Assembly: GCF_026651855.1 (NCBI RefSeq)
Contig: NZ_CP093280.1
Location: 4,690,001 to 4,754,000 of the forward strand
Reading direction: 5' to 3'
DNA: 64,000 nucleotides
DNA from: Pseudomonas silvicola
Lineage (GTDB): Bacteria; Pseudomonadota; Gammaproteobacteria; Pseudomonadales; Pseudomonadaceae
Part shown: positions 48,206 through 57,247 of the stretch, in pieces
How positions within the stretch are numbered: the stretch's first letter is position 1
Layout: each line of letters begins with the position of its first letter
Program-made: the position numbers and the translations under genes
The notes under the pieces: model-generated
Told to the model about the DNA's origin: nothing
The model's input: only the letters and a program-made list of their open reading frames with translations
Databases searched by the model: none

Positions 48206-49612
48206 ATGAGCACAGACCGTGCTTCCACGCCGCGTCGCCTGCTGCCGAGCCTGCTCGGCGTAGTGATGCTGCTGATGGGCCTGGCCCTGTTAGCCGGCGG
48301 TATCAAGCTGGCGACCCTGGGCGGCTCGCTGTATTACCTGTTGAGTGGCATCGGCATCGCCGTGACCGGCGTGCTGCTGCTGGCCGGGCGCCGCGCCGCC
48401 TTGGCGCTGTATGCGCTGGTGCTGTTCGCCAGCACCCTGTGGTCGCTATGGGAAGTGGGCCTGGACTGGTGGCAACTGGTGCCGCGCCTGGCCCTGTGGT
48501 TCGTGCTGGGCCTGGTGCTGTTGCTGCCCTGGTTCCGCAAGCCCCTGCTGGCAGGTGTGCCTTATGCCTTGGGCACCGGTAGCCTGAGCGTGGCCGTGGT
48601 TCTGGCCGGCGCCGCTGCCATTGCCAGCCAGTTCACCCACCACGACCTGTGGGACATGGACGTGGGCGGCCAGCCAAGCCTGATGGACATCAAGACCGCC
48701 GACGGCATCAAGCCGGCCGTGATCGCGTCCACTAAGCAGGGCAGCGTCTACGTGCTGGACCGCACCAACGGCCAGCCGATCGTGCCCATCGACGAAGTAC
48801 CCGTGCCCGGCGGCGCGGTGCCCGGCGACCACACGGCGCCTACCCAGCCCAAGTCGCAGCTCAACTTCATGCCGCCGGTGATGACCGAGCGTGACATGTG
48901 GGGCGTGACCCCGTTCGACCAGATGCTGTGTCGCATCGACTTCAAGCAACTGCGCTACGACGGCGCGTTCACGCCGCCGTCGCTGCAGGGGTCGCTGGTG
49001 TACCCAGGTAACTTCGGGGTGTTCGACTGGGGCGGCGTATCGGTTGACCCGGAGCGCCAGATCATGTTCGTGAACCCCAACTACATGGCGTTTGTCGACA
49101 AGCTGGTACCCGCCTCGGACGTGGAAGGCGGCCCTGCTCGCAAGAGCGAGACCGAAGGCGTCCAGGCCAACAAGGGCGCACCGTATGGTGTGATCATGAA
49201 CGCCTTCCTGTCGCCCATGGGCCTGCCGTGCCAGGCACCGGCCTGGGGCTACGTCGCCGCCGTGGACATGACCACCCACCAGGTGATCTGGAAGCACAAG
49301 AACGGCACGGTGCGTGACAACTCGCCGGTACCGCTGCCGCTGACCATGGGCGTGCCCGCGTTGGGCGGCACCTTCATGACCAAGGGCGGCGTGGCTTTCC
49401 TTAGCGCCACTCTGGACCAGTACCTGCGAGCCTATGACGTGCGCAACGGCAAACAGTTGTGGGAAGCCCGCCTGCCTGCCGGCGCGCAGACCACGCCGAT
49501 GACCTACACCGGCAAGGACGGCCGCCAGTACGTGCTGGTGGTCGCCGGTGGTCATGGTTCGTTGGGCACCAAGCAGGGTGACTACGTGATGGCGTTCGCG
49601 CTGCCCAAGTGA
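48206..49612 (+). CDS. gcd: PQQ glucose dehydrogenase with a large in-frame internal deletion
   Basis: Membrane glucose dehydrogenases are about 800 residues; this frame gives 468. Residues 1-140 are the five-helix membrane anchor, intact. The sequence then passes from LAGAAAIASQFT directly to HHDLWDMDVGGQP (near 147), a point that in full proteins lies about 330 residues further on, inside the PQQ propeller. From there to the end (GGHGSLGTKQGDYVMAFALPK) it is normal, with ASTKQGSVYVLDR near 174. The first half of the propeller, including an active-site His known in E. coli Gcd, is gone. Activity is unlikely. No frameshift or stop is present. Confidence 0.85.
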   Translation: MSTDRASTPRRLLPSLLGVVMLLMGLALLAGGIKLATLGGSLYYLLSGIGIAVTGVLLLAGRRAALALYALVLFASTLWSLWEVGLDWWQLVPRLALWFVLGLVLLLPWFRKPLLAGVPYALGTGSLSVAVVLAGAAAIASQFTHHDLWDMDVGGQPSLMDIKTADGIKPAVIASTKQGSVYVLDRTNGQPIVPIDEVPVPGGAVPGDHTAPTQPKSQLNFMPPVMTERDMWGVTPFDQMLCRIDFKQLRYDGAFTPPSLQGSLVYPGNFGVFDWGGVSVDPERQIMFVNPNYMAFVDKLVPASDVEGGPARKSETEGVQANKGAPYGVIMNAFLSPMGLPCQAPAWGYVAAVDMTTHQVIWKHKNGTVRDNSPVPLPLTMGVPALGGTFMTKGGVAFLSATLDQYLRAYDVRNGKQLWEARLPAGAQTTPMTYTGKDGRQYVLVVAGGHGSLGTKQGDYVMAFALPK

Positions 49613-49656
49613 TGCGATGGCCCTGATGCTCAGCATCAGGCACACCGCGTTGTCCG

Positions 49657-49800
49657 CTTCCCGAGCTTGCGCCCGGTCCCACAAGGGTTGCTGCAGGACC
49701 TTGGTCACCCTGTGGGACCGGGCGAAGCTCGGGAAGGGGGCAACTCGTACTGGCTGACACACCGAGTCGCCTCGTTCGCCAGCAAGCTGTGCTGCTACCG
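49657..49800. repeat. REP elements, families B and A side by side
   Basis: An inverted B REP (49657-49682), a 29-bp linker, a direct B REP (49712-49736), then a spacer ending in an A-type right REP, CAGCAAGCTGTGCTGCTAC (to 49800). The last two make a hybrid B/A REPIN. The rest of 49613-49901 has only the promoter of the DUF2790 gene. Confidence 0.75.
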
Positions 49801-49901
49801 GCTGAACACGGTTTTCGGTATGAGTGCTGACGAATTCGGTCATGGTCGCGCGCGCGAGGGGTCCTTAACCTGTGGGTACTCAACTACCACAGGACAACGC
49901 C

Positions 49902-50138
49902 ATGAGACTCACCCTGACTTTCGCCGCCCTGGCCCTCGGTTTCGCTGCCGCCAGTGCCCACGCCGACCCCGCCCAAACCTATACCTACGGCCAGAAACTC
50001 GATATCGCGCGGGTCATCGACGCCGGTGACATCCCCGACGTGTGCACGGTGGTCCCGGTGACCATGGTCTACGAAGACAGCCAGGGCCAGCGCCACTCGC
50101 TGGTGTACCGGGTCATGGGCAAAGGCTGCTCCAACTGA
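49902..50138 (+). CDS. Secreted DUF2790 protein (second copy)
   Basis: 78 residues with a signal peptide (cleavage after SAHA near 19) and mature YTYGQKLDIARVI, CTVVPVTMVYEDSQG and HSLVYRVMGKGC. It is clearly related to the protein at 20876, with the same two cysteines. AGGA lies about 8 bp before the ATG. No regulator of the OmpR type is adjacent; a LysR gene follows 45 bp downstream. Confidence 0.82.
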   Translation: MRLTLTFAALALGFAAASAHADPAQTYTYGQKLDIARVIDAGDIPDVCTVVPVTMVYEDSQGQRHSLVYRVMGKGCSN

Positions 50139-50183
50139 GCGGTTCCGCTATCCTAGGTCCACGCCCCCTGGACCGAGCCCTTC

Positions 50184-51068
50184 ATGAATTTGCGCCAGTT
50201 GTTGTACTTCAAGACCATCGTCGAGCGTAAATCCATCGCTGCCGCCTCCGAGGCACTGCACATCGCCCAGCCGCCACTGAGCCAGCACCTCAAGACCCTG
50301 GAAGCCGATTACGGCGTGCAGTTGTTCGAGCGCCAGGGCCGCGGCCTGCTGGTCACCGACGCCGGCCAGCACCTGTACCGGCGCGCCTGCGAACTGCTGA
50401 ACCTGGCCGATGAAATCGACGCCGAGATGCGCGGCCTGGCCCAGGGTGTCAGTGGCAAGGTCAGCATCGGCACGGTCACTTCAGGGGTCGGCTGCGTGTC
50501 CCGCGTCATGGCCGACCTCAAGCAGCAATTGCCGCAAATCCTCTTCTCCATCTACCACGCCGAGCCCGCCGCCCTGGAGGACATGCTCCAGGCCCGCCAG
50601 CTGGATTTCGCCATCAGCCAATGGCCGGTGACCAACCCTCTGCTGCATACCGTTGCCCTGCAGCCCCTGGCGTTGATGGCCGTGGAGGCGCTGCCCGGGC
50701 GCCTGCCCGAGGGCAACGAGTGCACCCTGGCCGAACTGGCCCGGGTGCCCTTGATCGTGGTGCGTCGGCGCCAGGGCCATGGGTTTTACGAGCGCGTGCA
50801 ACAAGCCTTCGCCGCAGCCGGGTTGCGGCCTGAAGTGGCGTTCGAGTGTTCGGACATTGCCGCCGCGCTGGCGCTGGCCTCGGCGGGGGCAGGGGTGGCG
50901 TTGCTGCCGGTGTGGCCCGGCGAGCCGGTGCAGGCCGGACTGTGTCAGCGGCGCGTCAGCGACCTGCCCAGCGAAGAGCGCCTGGTGCTGGCCTGGCTCG
51001 CCGAGCGCGACCGCCTGCCGGCGGTGGCCCAGGCGGTGAAAGCCTTCGAACAGCTGATTGCCGAATGA
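50184..51068 (+). CDS. LysR-family transcriptional regulator
   Basis: 294 residues. HTH MNLRQLLYFKTIVERKSIAAASEALHIAQPPLSQHLKTLE at the very start, then the effector domain (GKVSIGTVTSGVG near 92, DIAAALALASAGAGVALLPV near 225). The PPLSQHL form marks the CynR/CbbR-like branch, often tied to catabolism. It is convergent with the MFS gene at 51114, so its target is not obvious. Confidence 0.88.
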   Translation: MNLRQLLYFKTIVERKSIAAASEALHIAQPPLSQHLKTLEADYGVQLFERQGRGLLVTDAGQHLYRRACELLNLADEIDAEMRGLAQGVSGKVSIGTVTSGVGCVSRVMADLKQQLPQILFSIYHAEPAALEDMLQARQLDFAISQWPVTNPLLHTVALQPLALMAVEALPGRLPEGNECTLAELARVPLIVVRRRQGHGFYERVQQAFAAAGLRPEVAFECSDIAAALALASAGAGVALLPVWPGEPVQAGLCQRRVSDLPSEERLVLAWLAERDRLPAVAQAVKAFEQLIAE

Positions 51069-51113
51069 TCCAGGCGGTGGCGTCCAGCGAGGGTTTCACA
51101 GGGGGGGGTAGGT

Positions 51114-52313
51114 TCACCCGGCGCTTGCGGTCGCCGCCACGGGAAAGCCACCCCGGCGGGCCGACCACACGACCCAGAACGTCGCCAGCAACAGCGCCAG
51201 GACCGCAGGCGCGAAAGTGGTGGTACCGAAGCGGTCCAGCAATACCCCGCCGACAATGCCGCCGCCCGCGATCGCCAGGTTCCACGCCGTGACCAGCATG
51301 GCCTGGGCCACATCCATGGCGTCGCCGGCCGCATTGGCCAGGGCGGTCTGGAACAGGGTGGCGGCGCCACCGAACGCCAGGCCCCAGCACACCACCGCGG
51401 CGTACACCGCCAGCGGCTGGCTGCCGGCGATGCCAATCAGCAGCGCCGCCAGGCCGAACAACAGGGTGCTGACCAGGGTCAGGCGGCGCAGGTGGCGGTC
51501 GATCAGCGCCCCAATCACCCAGATACTCAGCACCGACGTCACGCCGAACACCAGCAGCACCAGGTCAGTGCGCTCGGCCAGGTGCGCGGTGGCCAGGAAC
51601 GGTGCGATGTAGGTGTACAGGATGTTGTGGGCCAGCACGAACGCCAGCACCACGAACAGCACCGGGCGTACGCCTGGCAGGCTGAACACCTGGCGGGTGG
51701 TCAGGCGTTTGCCACCGGGTTGCCCGGCGAAATCCGGCAGCCCCAGGCGTACCCATGCCATCAGGACCAGCGTCAGCACGCTGATCAGGCCAAAGCACAG
51801 GCGCCACCCCAGCACGTTGCCCAGCAGTGTGCCCGCCGGTACCCCCAGCGACAATGCCAAGGGGGTGCCAACCATGGCGACTGCAATGGCCCGGCCTTTC
51901 TGTTCATCGGGCACCATGCGTGCCGCATAGCCCGCGATCAGCGCCCACAGCAGGCCTGCCGAGACACCGGCTATCAGCCGCGCCACCAGCGTCAGGGTGT
52001 AGCTGGTGGAGCACGCGGTGACCGTATTGGCCACCGCAAAACCGGCGATCGCTGCCAGCAGCAGGGGCCGGCGCCGCACGCCCTGGGTAGCGGTAGCCAG
52101 GGGAATGGCCGCCAGCATCGAGCCGAGCGCATAGGCAGTGATCATCTGCCCGACCCAGGTAGGCGCCACGTTCATGCCGGCGGCCATCTGCGGCAACAGG
52201 CCGGCAGGCAAGGCTTCGGTGAGAATGGTGATGAAGCCGGCCATGGCCAGGGCCAGCAAGGCGCCAAGCGGCAAGGGGCGAGCAGGGGTGTCAGTTGAAG
52301 GGCGCGCAGTCAT
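51114..52313 (-). CDS. MFS exporter, AraJ/sugar-efflux-type (12 TM)
   Basis: 399 residues, 12 spans. TEALPAGLLPQMAAGMNVAPTWVGQMITAYALGSMLAAIPLA near 37 is the typical start of AraJ/YdeA-like DHA1 carriers; RRRPLLLAAIAGFAVANTVTA and a central loop follow. Substrate unknown. ATG 52313 chosen, ATG 52322 possible. Divergent from the LysR gene at 52429, its likely regulator. Confidence 0.86.
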   Translation of the reverse strand: MTARPSTDTPARPLPLGALLALAMAGFITILTEALPAGLLPQMAAGMNVAPTWVGQMITAYALGSMLAAIPLATATQGVRRRPLLLAAIAGFAVANTVTACSTSYTLTLVARLIAGVSAGLLWALIAGYAARMVPDEQKGRAIAVAMVGTPLALSLGVPAGTLLGNVLGWRLCFGLISVLTLVLMAWVRLGLPDFAGQPGGKRLTTRQVFSLPGVRPVLFVVLAFVLAHNILYTYIAPFLATAHLAERTDLVLLVFGVTSVLSIWVIGALIDRHLRRLTLVSTLLFGLAALLIGIAGSQPLAVYAAVVCWGLAFGGAATLFQTALANAAGDAMDVAQAMLVTAWNLAIAGGGIVGGVLLDRFGTTTFAPAVLALLLATFWVVWSARRGGFPVAATASAG

Positions 52314-52394
52314 GGAGAACATCCAGGTTCAGAGGAATGCCGCACACGGTAGAAAGTTCCAGGCCTGAGACAAAGTAGGGTACTGTTCCGTGCT

Positions 52395-52416
52395 TTGCGG
52401 ACCGTTCGTTCCGCAA
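52395..52416. promoter_or_regulatory. LysR-type operator candidate
   Basis: TTGCGGA (52395-52401) and TTCCGCAA (52409-52416) form an inverted repeat in the divergent MFS/LysR promoter, 12 bp before the lysR ATG. Confidence 0.4.
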
Positions 52417-52428
52417 TGGAGGAGTGCC

Positions 52429-53331
52429 ATGGATCGCCTCGGCAATTTCGCCGTCTTTGTGCAGGTCGCTGAAACCCGCAGTTTCGTCGCCACCGGCCGC
52501 GTTCTGGGAATATCCGCGTCAGCGGTGGGCAAGAGTATCAGCCGGCTGGAGCAGAGCCTGGGCGCGCGGCTGTTTCACCGCAGCACCCGCAGCGTGGCCC
52601 TCACGGTCGAAGGCGAGATGTTCCTGGAGCGCTGCCGGCGCATCCTTGCCGAGTTCGACAGCGCCGAACAGGAGCTCGCCCAGGCGTCGGCTGCCCCCCG
52701 GGGACGGCTGCGGGTGAGCCTGCCCATGGTCAGCCCTTTGATGTTGCCGGTGCTGGCGCAATTCATGGTGGCCTACCCCGACATCGAGCTGGACCTGGAC
52801 TTCAGTGACCGCTTGGTGGATGTCATCGACGAAGGTTTCGATGCCGTGATTCGCACGGGCGAACCCAGCGACTCGCGACTATCCGCGCGCCGGTTGGGGA
52901 TGTTCCGACTGTTGCTGGTGGCGTCCCCCGCTTACCTGGCGCAGCGGGGCACCCCCAGGGTGCCCACGGATCTGCTCAGGCATGCGTGCCTGCATTACCG
53001 CTTCCCCAGCAGCGGCAAGCTGGAGACCTGGGTGTTGCGCCGCGAGGACGGCGAAGCGGACTTGCAGCTGCCGGTGGCGATGATCTGCAACAACATCGAG
53101 ACACGCGTGTGCTTTGCCTTGCGGGGGCTGGGCATCGCCTACCTGCCAGATTTTGCCATTCGCGAGGAACTGGCGGCAGGCACCTTGCAACCTGTCTTGC
53201 AGGAGTATGTATTACATACCAATGTATTCCATGTGCTGTGGCCGGGCAGCCGTCACCCGTCGCCGAAGGTGCGCGCACTGGTGGACTACCTGTGCGCGCA
53301 TGTATTCCCGCAACCCTCCACCCCCTTGTAG
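52429..53331 (+). CDS. LysR-family transcriptional regulator
   Basis: 300 residues. HTH FVQVAETRSFVATGRVLGISASAVGKSISRLE near 9, effector domain with FSDRLVDVIDEGFDAVIRTGEPSDSRL near 124 and GLGIAYLPDFAIRE near 244. GGAG precedes ATG 52429. It is strongly similar to the LysR protein at 10782 in the effector domain, and both stand divergent to MFS exporters. Its TAG stop (53329-53331) is the GTAG of a family C REP. Confidence 0.9.
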   Translation: MDRLGNFAVFVQVAETRSFVATGRVLGISASAVGKSISRLEQSLGARLFHRSTRSVALTVEGEMFLERCRRILAEFDSAEQELAQASAAPRGRLRVSLPMVSPLMLPVLAQFMVAYPDIELDLDFSDRLVDVIDEGFDAVIRTGEPSDSRLSARRLGMFRLLLVASPAYLAQRGTPRVPTDLLRHACLHYRFPSSGKLETWVLRREDGEADLQLPVAMICNNIETRVCFALRGLGIAYLPDFAIREELAAGTLQPVLQEYVLHTNVFHVLWPGSRHPSPKVRALVDYLCAHVFPQPSTPL

Positions 53332-53413
53332 CAGCGGACCCGGCCGCGTCACAGGCACTGCGTTGCACCAGGCATACCGCAAGCACCGTGGACGCGGCCA
53401 GCTTCGCTGCTAC
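53328..53413. repeat. REPIN, family C
   Basis: GTAGCAGCGGACCCGGCCGC from 53328 faces GACGCGGCCAGCTTCGCTGC...TAC ending 53413. The spacer has TGCGTTGCACCAGGCATACC, the family spacer in the opposite sense. Confidence 0.8.
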
Positions 53414-53430
53414 AGCGCGCCCAGGGCGGC

Positions 53431-53736
53431 TTACCAGCGGCCGTAGCCCCGGTCATACCCGCGGTGGTAGCCCGCATCGTAGTAGCGCGGTGGCGGTGGC
53501 GGCGCATAGCGGCGGTATTCGTACGCGACCGGCTGGTAGTACACGGGGCGCGGGGCCGGTTGGTAGTAGTGAGGGTGATGGTGCTCATGGCCGCCGCTGA
53601 TGACGGTCGCCAGTACCGCGCCCACCGCGGCTCCGGCGATGACAGGCACGATCACGTCGCGCTGGTCGGCGGAGGCGGTGCCAGCGGCGATCAGGCAGCC
53701 GGACAGGATCAGGGCTTTGGTCATCTTCGAAATCAT
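53431..53736 (-). CDS. Small exported His/Tyr/Pro-rich protein
   Basis: 101 residues. A signal peptide ends AGTASA near 23; a short hydrophobic glycine-zipper-like segment (VIVPVIAGAAVGAVLATVISGG) follows, then a tail of HEHHHPHYYQPAPRP and repeated YYxxG/RGYDRGYG units. It may sit in the envelope and bind metal through the histidines. AGGAGA lies before the ATG. Function unknown. Confidence 0.75.
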   Translation of the reverse strand: MISKMTKALILSGCLIAAGTASADQRDVIVPVIAGAAVGAVLATVISGGHEHHHPHYYQPAPRPVYYQPVAYEYRRYAPPPPPRYYDAGYHRGYDRGYGRW

Positions 53737-53835
53737 GGTGTCTCCTTTGGCGAAAAGTGTGGGTTCGCCATGGACACATGAAACACCAGATCCGTGTAAA
53801 CGCAGGTCTAGGGTTGGTAAAGGTTCGGTAAAGCG

Positions 53836-54675
53836 TCAGTCCAGATCCGCGGCCTGGTGGCGCTCCGGTACCTGCGATGCCTCATCTCCCCAGGTGCGGT
53901 TGACCCGCGTACCGCGCAGCACGGCTGGGCGCTGGGCGATGTTCTGGGCCCAGCGCTGCACATGGGTGTAGTCCTGCACGCTGAGGAACTCGGCGGCTGA
54001 ATACAGCTTGCCCAGCGCCAGTTGCCCGTACCACGACCACACCGCGATATCGGCGATGCTGTAGTCATCGCCAGCCAGGTATTCGCTGTGCGCCAGGCGC
54101 TGGTCGAGCACGTCCAGTTGGCGTTTGGCTTCCATGGTAAAGCGGTTGATGGGGTATTCCATCTTCTCCGGCGCATAAGCATAGAAGTGCCCGAAACCGC
54201 CGCCCAGGTAGGGCGCCGCGCCCATCTGCCAGAACAGCCAGTTGAGGGTCTCGGTGCGAGTGGCTAGGTCGGTGGCCAGGAAGGCGCCGAACTTTTCCGC
54301 CAGGTACACCAGGATCGAACCGGACTCGAACACACGCACTGCGGGTTCGACGCTGCGGTCCAGCAGGGCTGGGATCTTGGAGTTGGGGTTGATGTCGACG
54401 AAGCCGCTGGAGAACTGGTCGCCCTCGTTGATGCGGATCAGCCAGGCGTCATACTCGGCGCCGCTGTGCCCCAGGGCCAACAACTCTTCGAGCAGGATGG
54501 TGACCTTGATGCCGTTCGGCGTCGCCAGGGAATACAGCTGCAAGGGGTGTGTGCCGACCGGCAGTTCCTTGTCGTGGGTAGGGCCGGCGACAGGGCGGTT
54601 GATATTGGCGAATTGGCCACCCGACGGTGCTTCGTGGGTCCAGACCTTGGGTGGGACGTACGGGGTCTTGCTCAT
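53836..54675 (-). CDS. yghU: Glutathione-dependent disulfide-bond oxidoreductase YghU
   Basis: 279 residues from ATG 54675. YghU-type [39 protein letters not shown] at the start, the thioredoxin-like fold [19 protein letters not shown] near 48, [15 protein letters not shown] near 92 and the helical domain with [20 protein letters not shown] near 151. It reduces disulfides with two bound glutathiones in the cytoplasm. Confidence 0.93.
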   Translation of the reverse strand: MSKTPYVPPKVWTHEAPSGGQFANINRPVAGPTHDKELPVGTHPLQLYSLATPNGIKVTILLEELLALGHSGAEYDAWLIRINEGDQFSSGFVDINPNSKIPALLDRSVEPAVRVFESGSILVYLAEKFGAFLATDLATRTETLNWLFWQMGAAPYLGGGFGHFYAYAPEKMEYPINRFTMEAKRQLDVLDQRLAHSEYLAGDDYSIADIAVWSWYGQLALGKLYSAAEFLSVQDYTHVQRWAQNIAQRPAVLRGTRVNRTWGDEASQVPERHQAADLD

Positions 54676-54811
54676 GGAATCAAACCTCCTGGTCAACGAT
54701 GCCTCGCACCTTAACACGGTGCGCCGGCCATGGATTCAAGCCGGGCGTAACGATGCCGATAGCAGTGCCACGAACCTGCCCCTTATCAAGCCTTTTCGAG
54801 ACACGGTCCCC

Positions 54812-56131
54812 ATGATGTTTAACAAGCGGTTGAAGCACGCGTTGTCCGTTGCCAATGAACAGTTGTCGTCGTTGCAGCAGGTCCAGGAGAGTCTCGACAC
54901 CGAGATGCTGGCACTGACCCTGGACCCCCAGGGCCGGATCCTCTACGCCAACCGCAATTTCGAGCGGGAAATGGGCTACCGCGCCGAACAGGTGATCGGC
55001 CGGGCGCTGGTCGACCTGGTACCGTCACAGGCCACTGGTTCCGAGCACTTCAAACGCATGAAGCAGGCGATCCAGAACGGCGCCCACTGGGCAGGAGCCC
55101 TGCAACTGAGCCGAGGTGACAACGTCGAAGCGTGGCTGCGGGCCATTGTCCAGCCGGTGCGCGACAGCGCCGGCCGCGTGATGCATTGCTCGGTCTTTGC
55201 CAATGACCTGACCCGCACCATCGTCACCTCTCGCGAACACCAGAACCTCATCGAAGCCTTGCAGCGTTCCACCGCCGTGATCGAGTTCAGCCTCGACGGC
55301 GTGGTGCTGGCAGCCAACGAGCGGTTCCTTGGCGCCATGGGCTACCGGCTCGATCAGGTCATGGGCAAGCACCACCGGCTGTTCTGCGACCCCGATGAAT
55401 TCAACAGCCCCCGGTACCAGGCCTTCTGGGACACCCTGCGTCGAGGCGAGTACGTGGCCAGCCGCTTCAAGCGCGTGGACAGCGCCGGCCGCACGGTATG
55501 GCTGGAGGCCTCCTACAACCCCATCACCGACGTGCATGACCGTTTGTACAAGGTGGTCAAATTCGCCACTGTCATCACCGAGCAGGTCAACCGTGAGCTG
55601 GCCGTGGCCGACGCGGCCGACATCGCCTATACCACTTCCGAGGACACTGACGCGGCCGCGCGCCGGGGCAGCAGCGTGGTGCAGGAAACCGTGGAAGTGA
55701 TGCGGCAACTGGCGGCCCAGATGGAGAAAGCCGCCGAGGGCATCGCCGCCCTGGACAAGCAGTCCCAGGTGATCGGCACCATCATCAGCAGCATCAGCAG
55801 CATTGCCGACCAGACCAACCTGCTGGCCTTGAACGCAGCCATCGAGGCTGCCCGCGCGGGCGAGCAGGGGCGCGGCTTTGCGGTAGTGGCTGATGAAGTG
55901 CGGCAACTGGCCTCGCGCACCAGCAAGGCGACCGAGGAGATCGTGGCGGTGGTATCGCAGAACCAGACACTGGCCGAAGAGGCCGTGCAGGTGATCGAGC
56001 AGGGCAAACGCCAGGCCGAACAGGGGCTGGGGCTGGCGGCGCAGTCGGGGGCGGTGATCGCCGAGATCCAGGAAGGCGCGCAGAAAGTGGTGGATGCGGT
56101 GGGGCAGTTCAGCAACCAGTTGAGCCATTGA
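54812..56131 (+). CDS. Soluble PAS-PAS chemoreceptor-like protein (BdlA type)
   Basis: 439 residues with no membrane helix. Two PAS domains ([24 protein letters not shown] near 33; [23 protein letters not shown] near 155) lead into a short MCP signalling domain around [20 protein letters not shown] near 345. This layout and length match BdlA, which controls biofilm dispersal through c-di-GMP in P. aeruginosa, and related Aer-like sensors. Start is ATG 54812 or 54815; the frame opens much earlier inside the divergent yghU region. Coupling to the Sia c-di-GMP system is only a guess. Confidence 0.87.
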   Translation: MMFNKRLKHALSVANEQLSSLQQVQESLDTEMLALTLDPQGRILYANRNFEREMGYRAEQVIGRALVDLVPSQATGSEHFKRMKQAIQNGAHWAGALQLSRGDNVEAWLRAIVQPVRDSAGRVMHCSVFANDLTRTIVTSREHQNLIEALQRSTAVIEFSLDGVVLAANERFLGAMGYRLDQVMGKHHRLFCDPDEFNSPRYQAFWDTLRRGEYVASRFKRVDSAGRTVWLEASYNPITDVHDRLYKVVKFATVITEQVNRELAVADAADIAYTTSEDTDAAARRGSSVVQETVEVMRQLAAQMEKAAEGIAALDKQSQVIGTIISSISSIADQTNLLALNAAIEAARAGEQGRGFAVVADEVRQLASRTSKATEEIVAVVSQNQTLAEEAVQVIEQGKRQAEQGLGLAAQSGAVIAEIQEGAQKVVDAVGQFSNQLSH

Positions 56132-56187
56132 TCTCGGCGGCGCATGCTCCTCGAACGGTGCCCGGCCCCTCTGGCGACCACGCGCAC

Positions 56188-56213
56188 CGAGTGGGACCGG
56201 GCGAAGCTCGGGA
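56188..56213. repeat. Solitary REP, family B
   Basis: GTGGGACCGGGCGAAGCTCG followed by GGAA in the gap between convergent genes, without an inverted partner. Confidence 0.65.
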
Positions 56214-56236
56214 AAAGAGCACCGCCGAGCTGGCGA

Positions 56237-57247
56237 CTACAGGCTGTCCAGCTTGCGCCGCTCCTGGGCCAGGTCCTGCGCACTCAACGGCACATAGCCT
56301 TCGGCACTCGCGGTTTGCCTCCGCACCAAGGCCTGGCCTTCATCGCTCAACGCCGCCGCCAGGTAGGCCTTGATAAACGGCTCCAGGCGCTGGCCCGGCG
56401 CCGCATTGACGAACAGGTGCAGGTACGAAGATAGCGGGTACGCCCCGGCGGCCACGTCTTCCAGCGCAGGCCCCCGTGCCGCCTCGCCAGGCTTGGCGGC
56501 CAGGGGCACGATGCGCAGCCCCGGCGCCAGTGTGCCGCTGTTGGCCCAGCCGACCAGCCCGATGCCGTGGCTATCAGTGGCCACGGCCTTGAGCACCGCG
56601 CCCACGCTGTCCAGCCCTTCATAATGGGGGCTGAACGGTTTGCCGCCAAAGCGATCCATGCGCTGGTTGGTGGCAAACCCACCCTCGTCGCGCAGGCCGT
56701 AGACGTGGATGCGCCGCCCGGCCCAATCACCTTTCAGGCCCAACTGCCCCCAGGTATTGATATCGCCCCCTGGCTGGCCAGCGGTGACTACCTTGGCCAG
56801 CTGGTTCAGGTCCAGGCTCGCCAGCGGGTTGTCCGGGTGCACGTACACCGCAGGCGGGGTCTTGCCATTGGCGCGTGGCCCATACCCCGAATAACCGATA
56901 CGGATGTCCAGAGGGACACGCTCGAACACCTGCTCGAAGCCGTGCAGGTCACCCGCCCAAGGCTCGCGCGACAACGGCGCGATGGCGGTGGCGCCGGCCG
57001 TCAGGGCGGGCAGGCCCACCGACGAGCCCTGGGGGGTGACGGCAAAGCGAAAGCCGGGATGCTGGCGCACGAACAGCGCGTTGAGCTGTTCGATCAGCGG
57101 CTGCATGCCGTCGTTGCCGATGATGGCGATGGCGCCGTCGGCGGTCAGATAACTGGCGTGTACGGGCGGTGTCAGGCTGTCGGCCTGGGCCCAGGTCATG
57201 GGCAGGCACAGGCCCAGCCAAGCCATGGATTTGAGCAGGGGCATCAT
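56237..57247 (-). CDS. PstS-like periplasmic binding protein (second of tandem pair)
   Basis: 336 residues with a signal peptide (ends WAQA near 22). PstS fold: AIAIIGNDGMQPLIEQLNALFVRQHPGFRFAV near 39, TAGATAIAPLSRE near 85, NTWGQLGLKGDWAGRRIHVYG near 165. The loops that hold phosphate in true PstS differ (GLRDEGGFATN where PstS has an SGT loop). Overlaps the upstream paralogue by 4 bp (ATGA). Third gene downstream of the TonB receptor at 58294. Confidence 0.83.
   Translation of the reverse strand: MMPLLKSMAWLGLCLPMTWAQADSLTPPVHASYLTADGAIAIIGNDGMQPLIEQLNALFVRQHPGFRFAVTPQGSSVGLPALTAGATAIAPLSREPWAGDLHGFEQVFERVPLDIRIGYSGYGPRANGKTPPAVYVHPDNPLASLDLNQLAKVVTAGQPGGDINTWGQLGLKGDWAGRRIHVYGLRDEGGFATNQRMDRFGGKPFSPHYEGLDSVGAVLKAVATDSHGIGLVGWANSGTLAPGLRIVPLAAKPGEAARGPALEDVAAGAYPLSSYLHLFVNAAPGQRLEPFIKAYLAAALSDEGQALVRRQTASAEGYVPLSAQDLAQERRKLDSL

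Noticed and set aside
48206..49612. A genuinely short PQQ enzyme family instead of a deleted gcd
   Set aside because: The anchor and C-terminal half both match Gcd closely and the join falls in the middle of the propeller, which would leave an incomplete fold.
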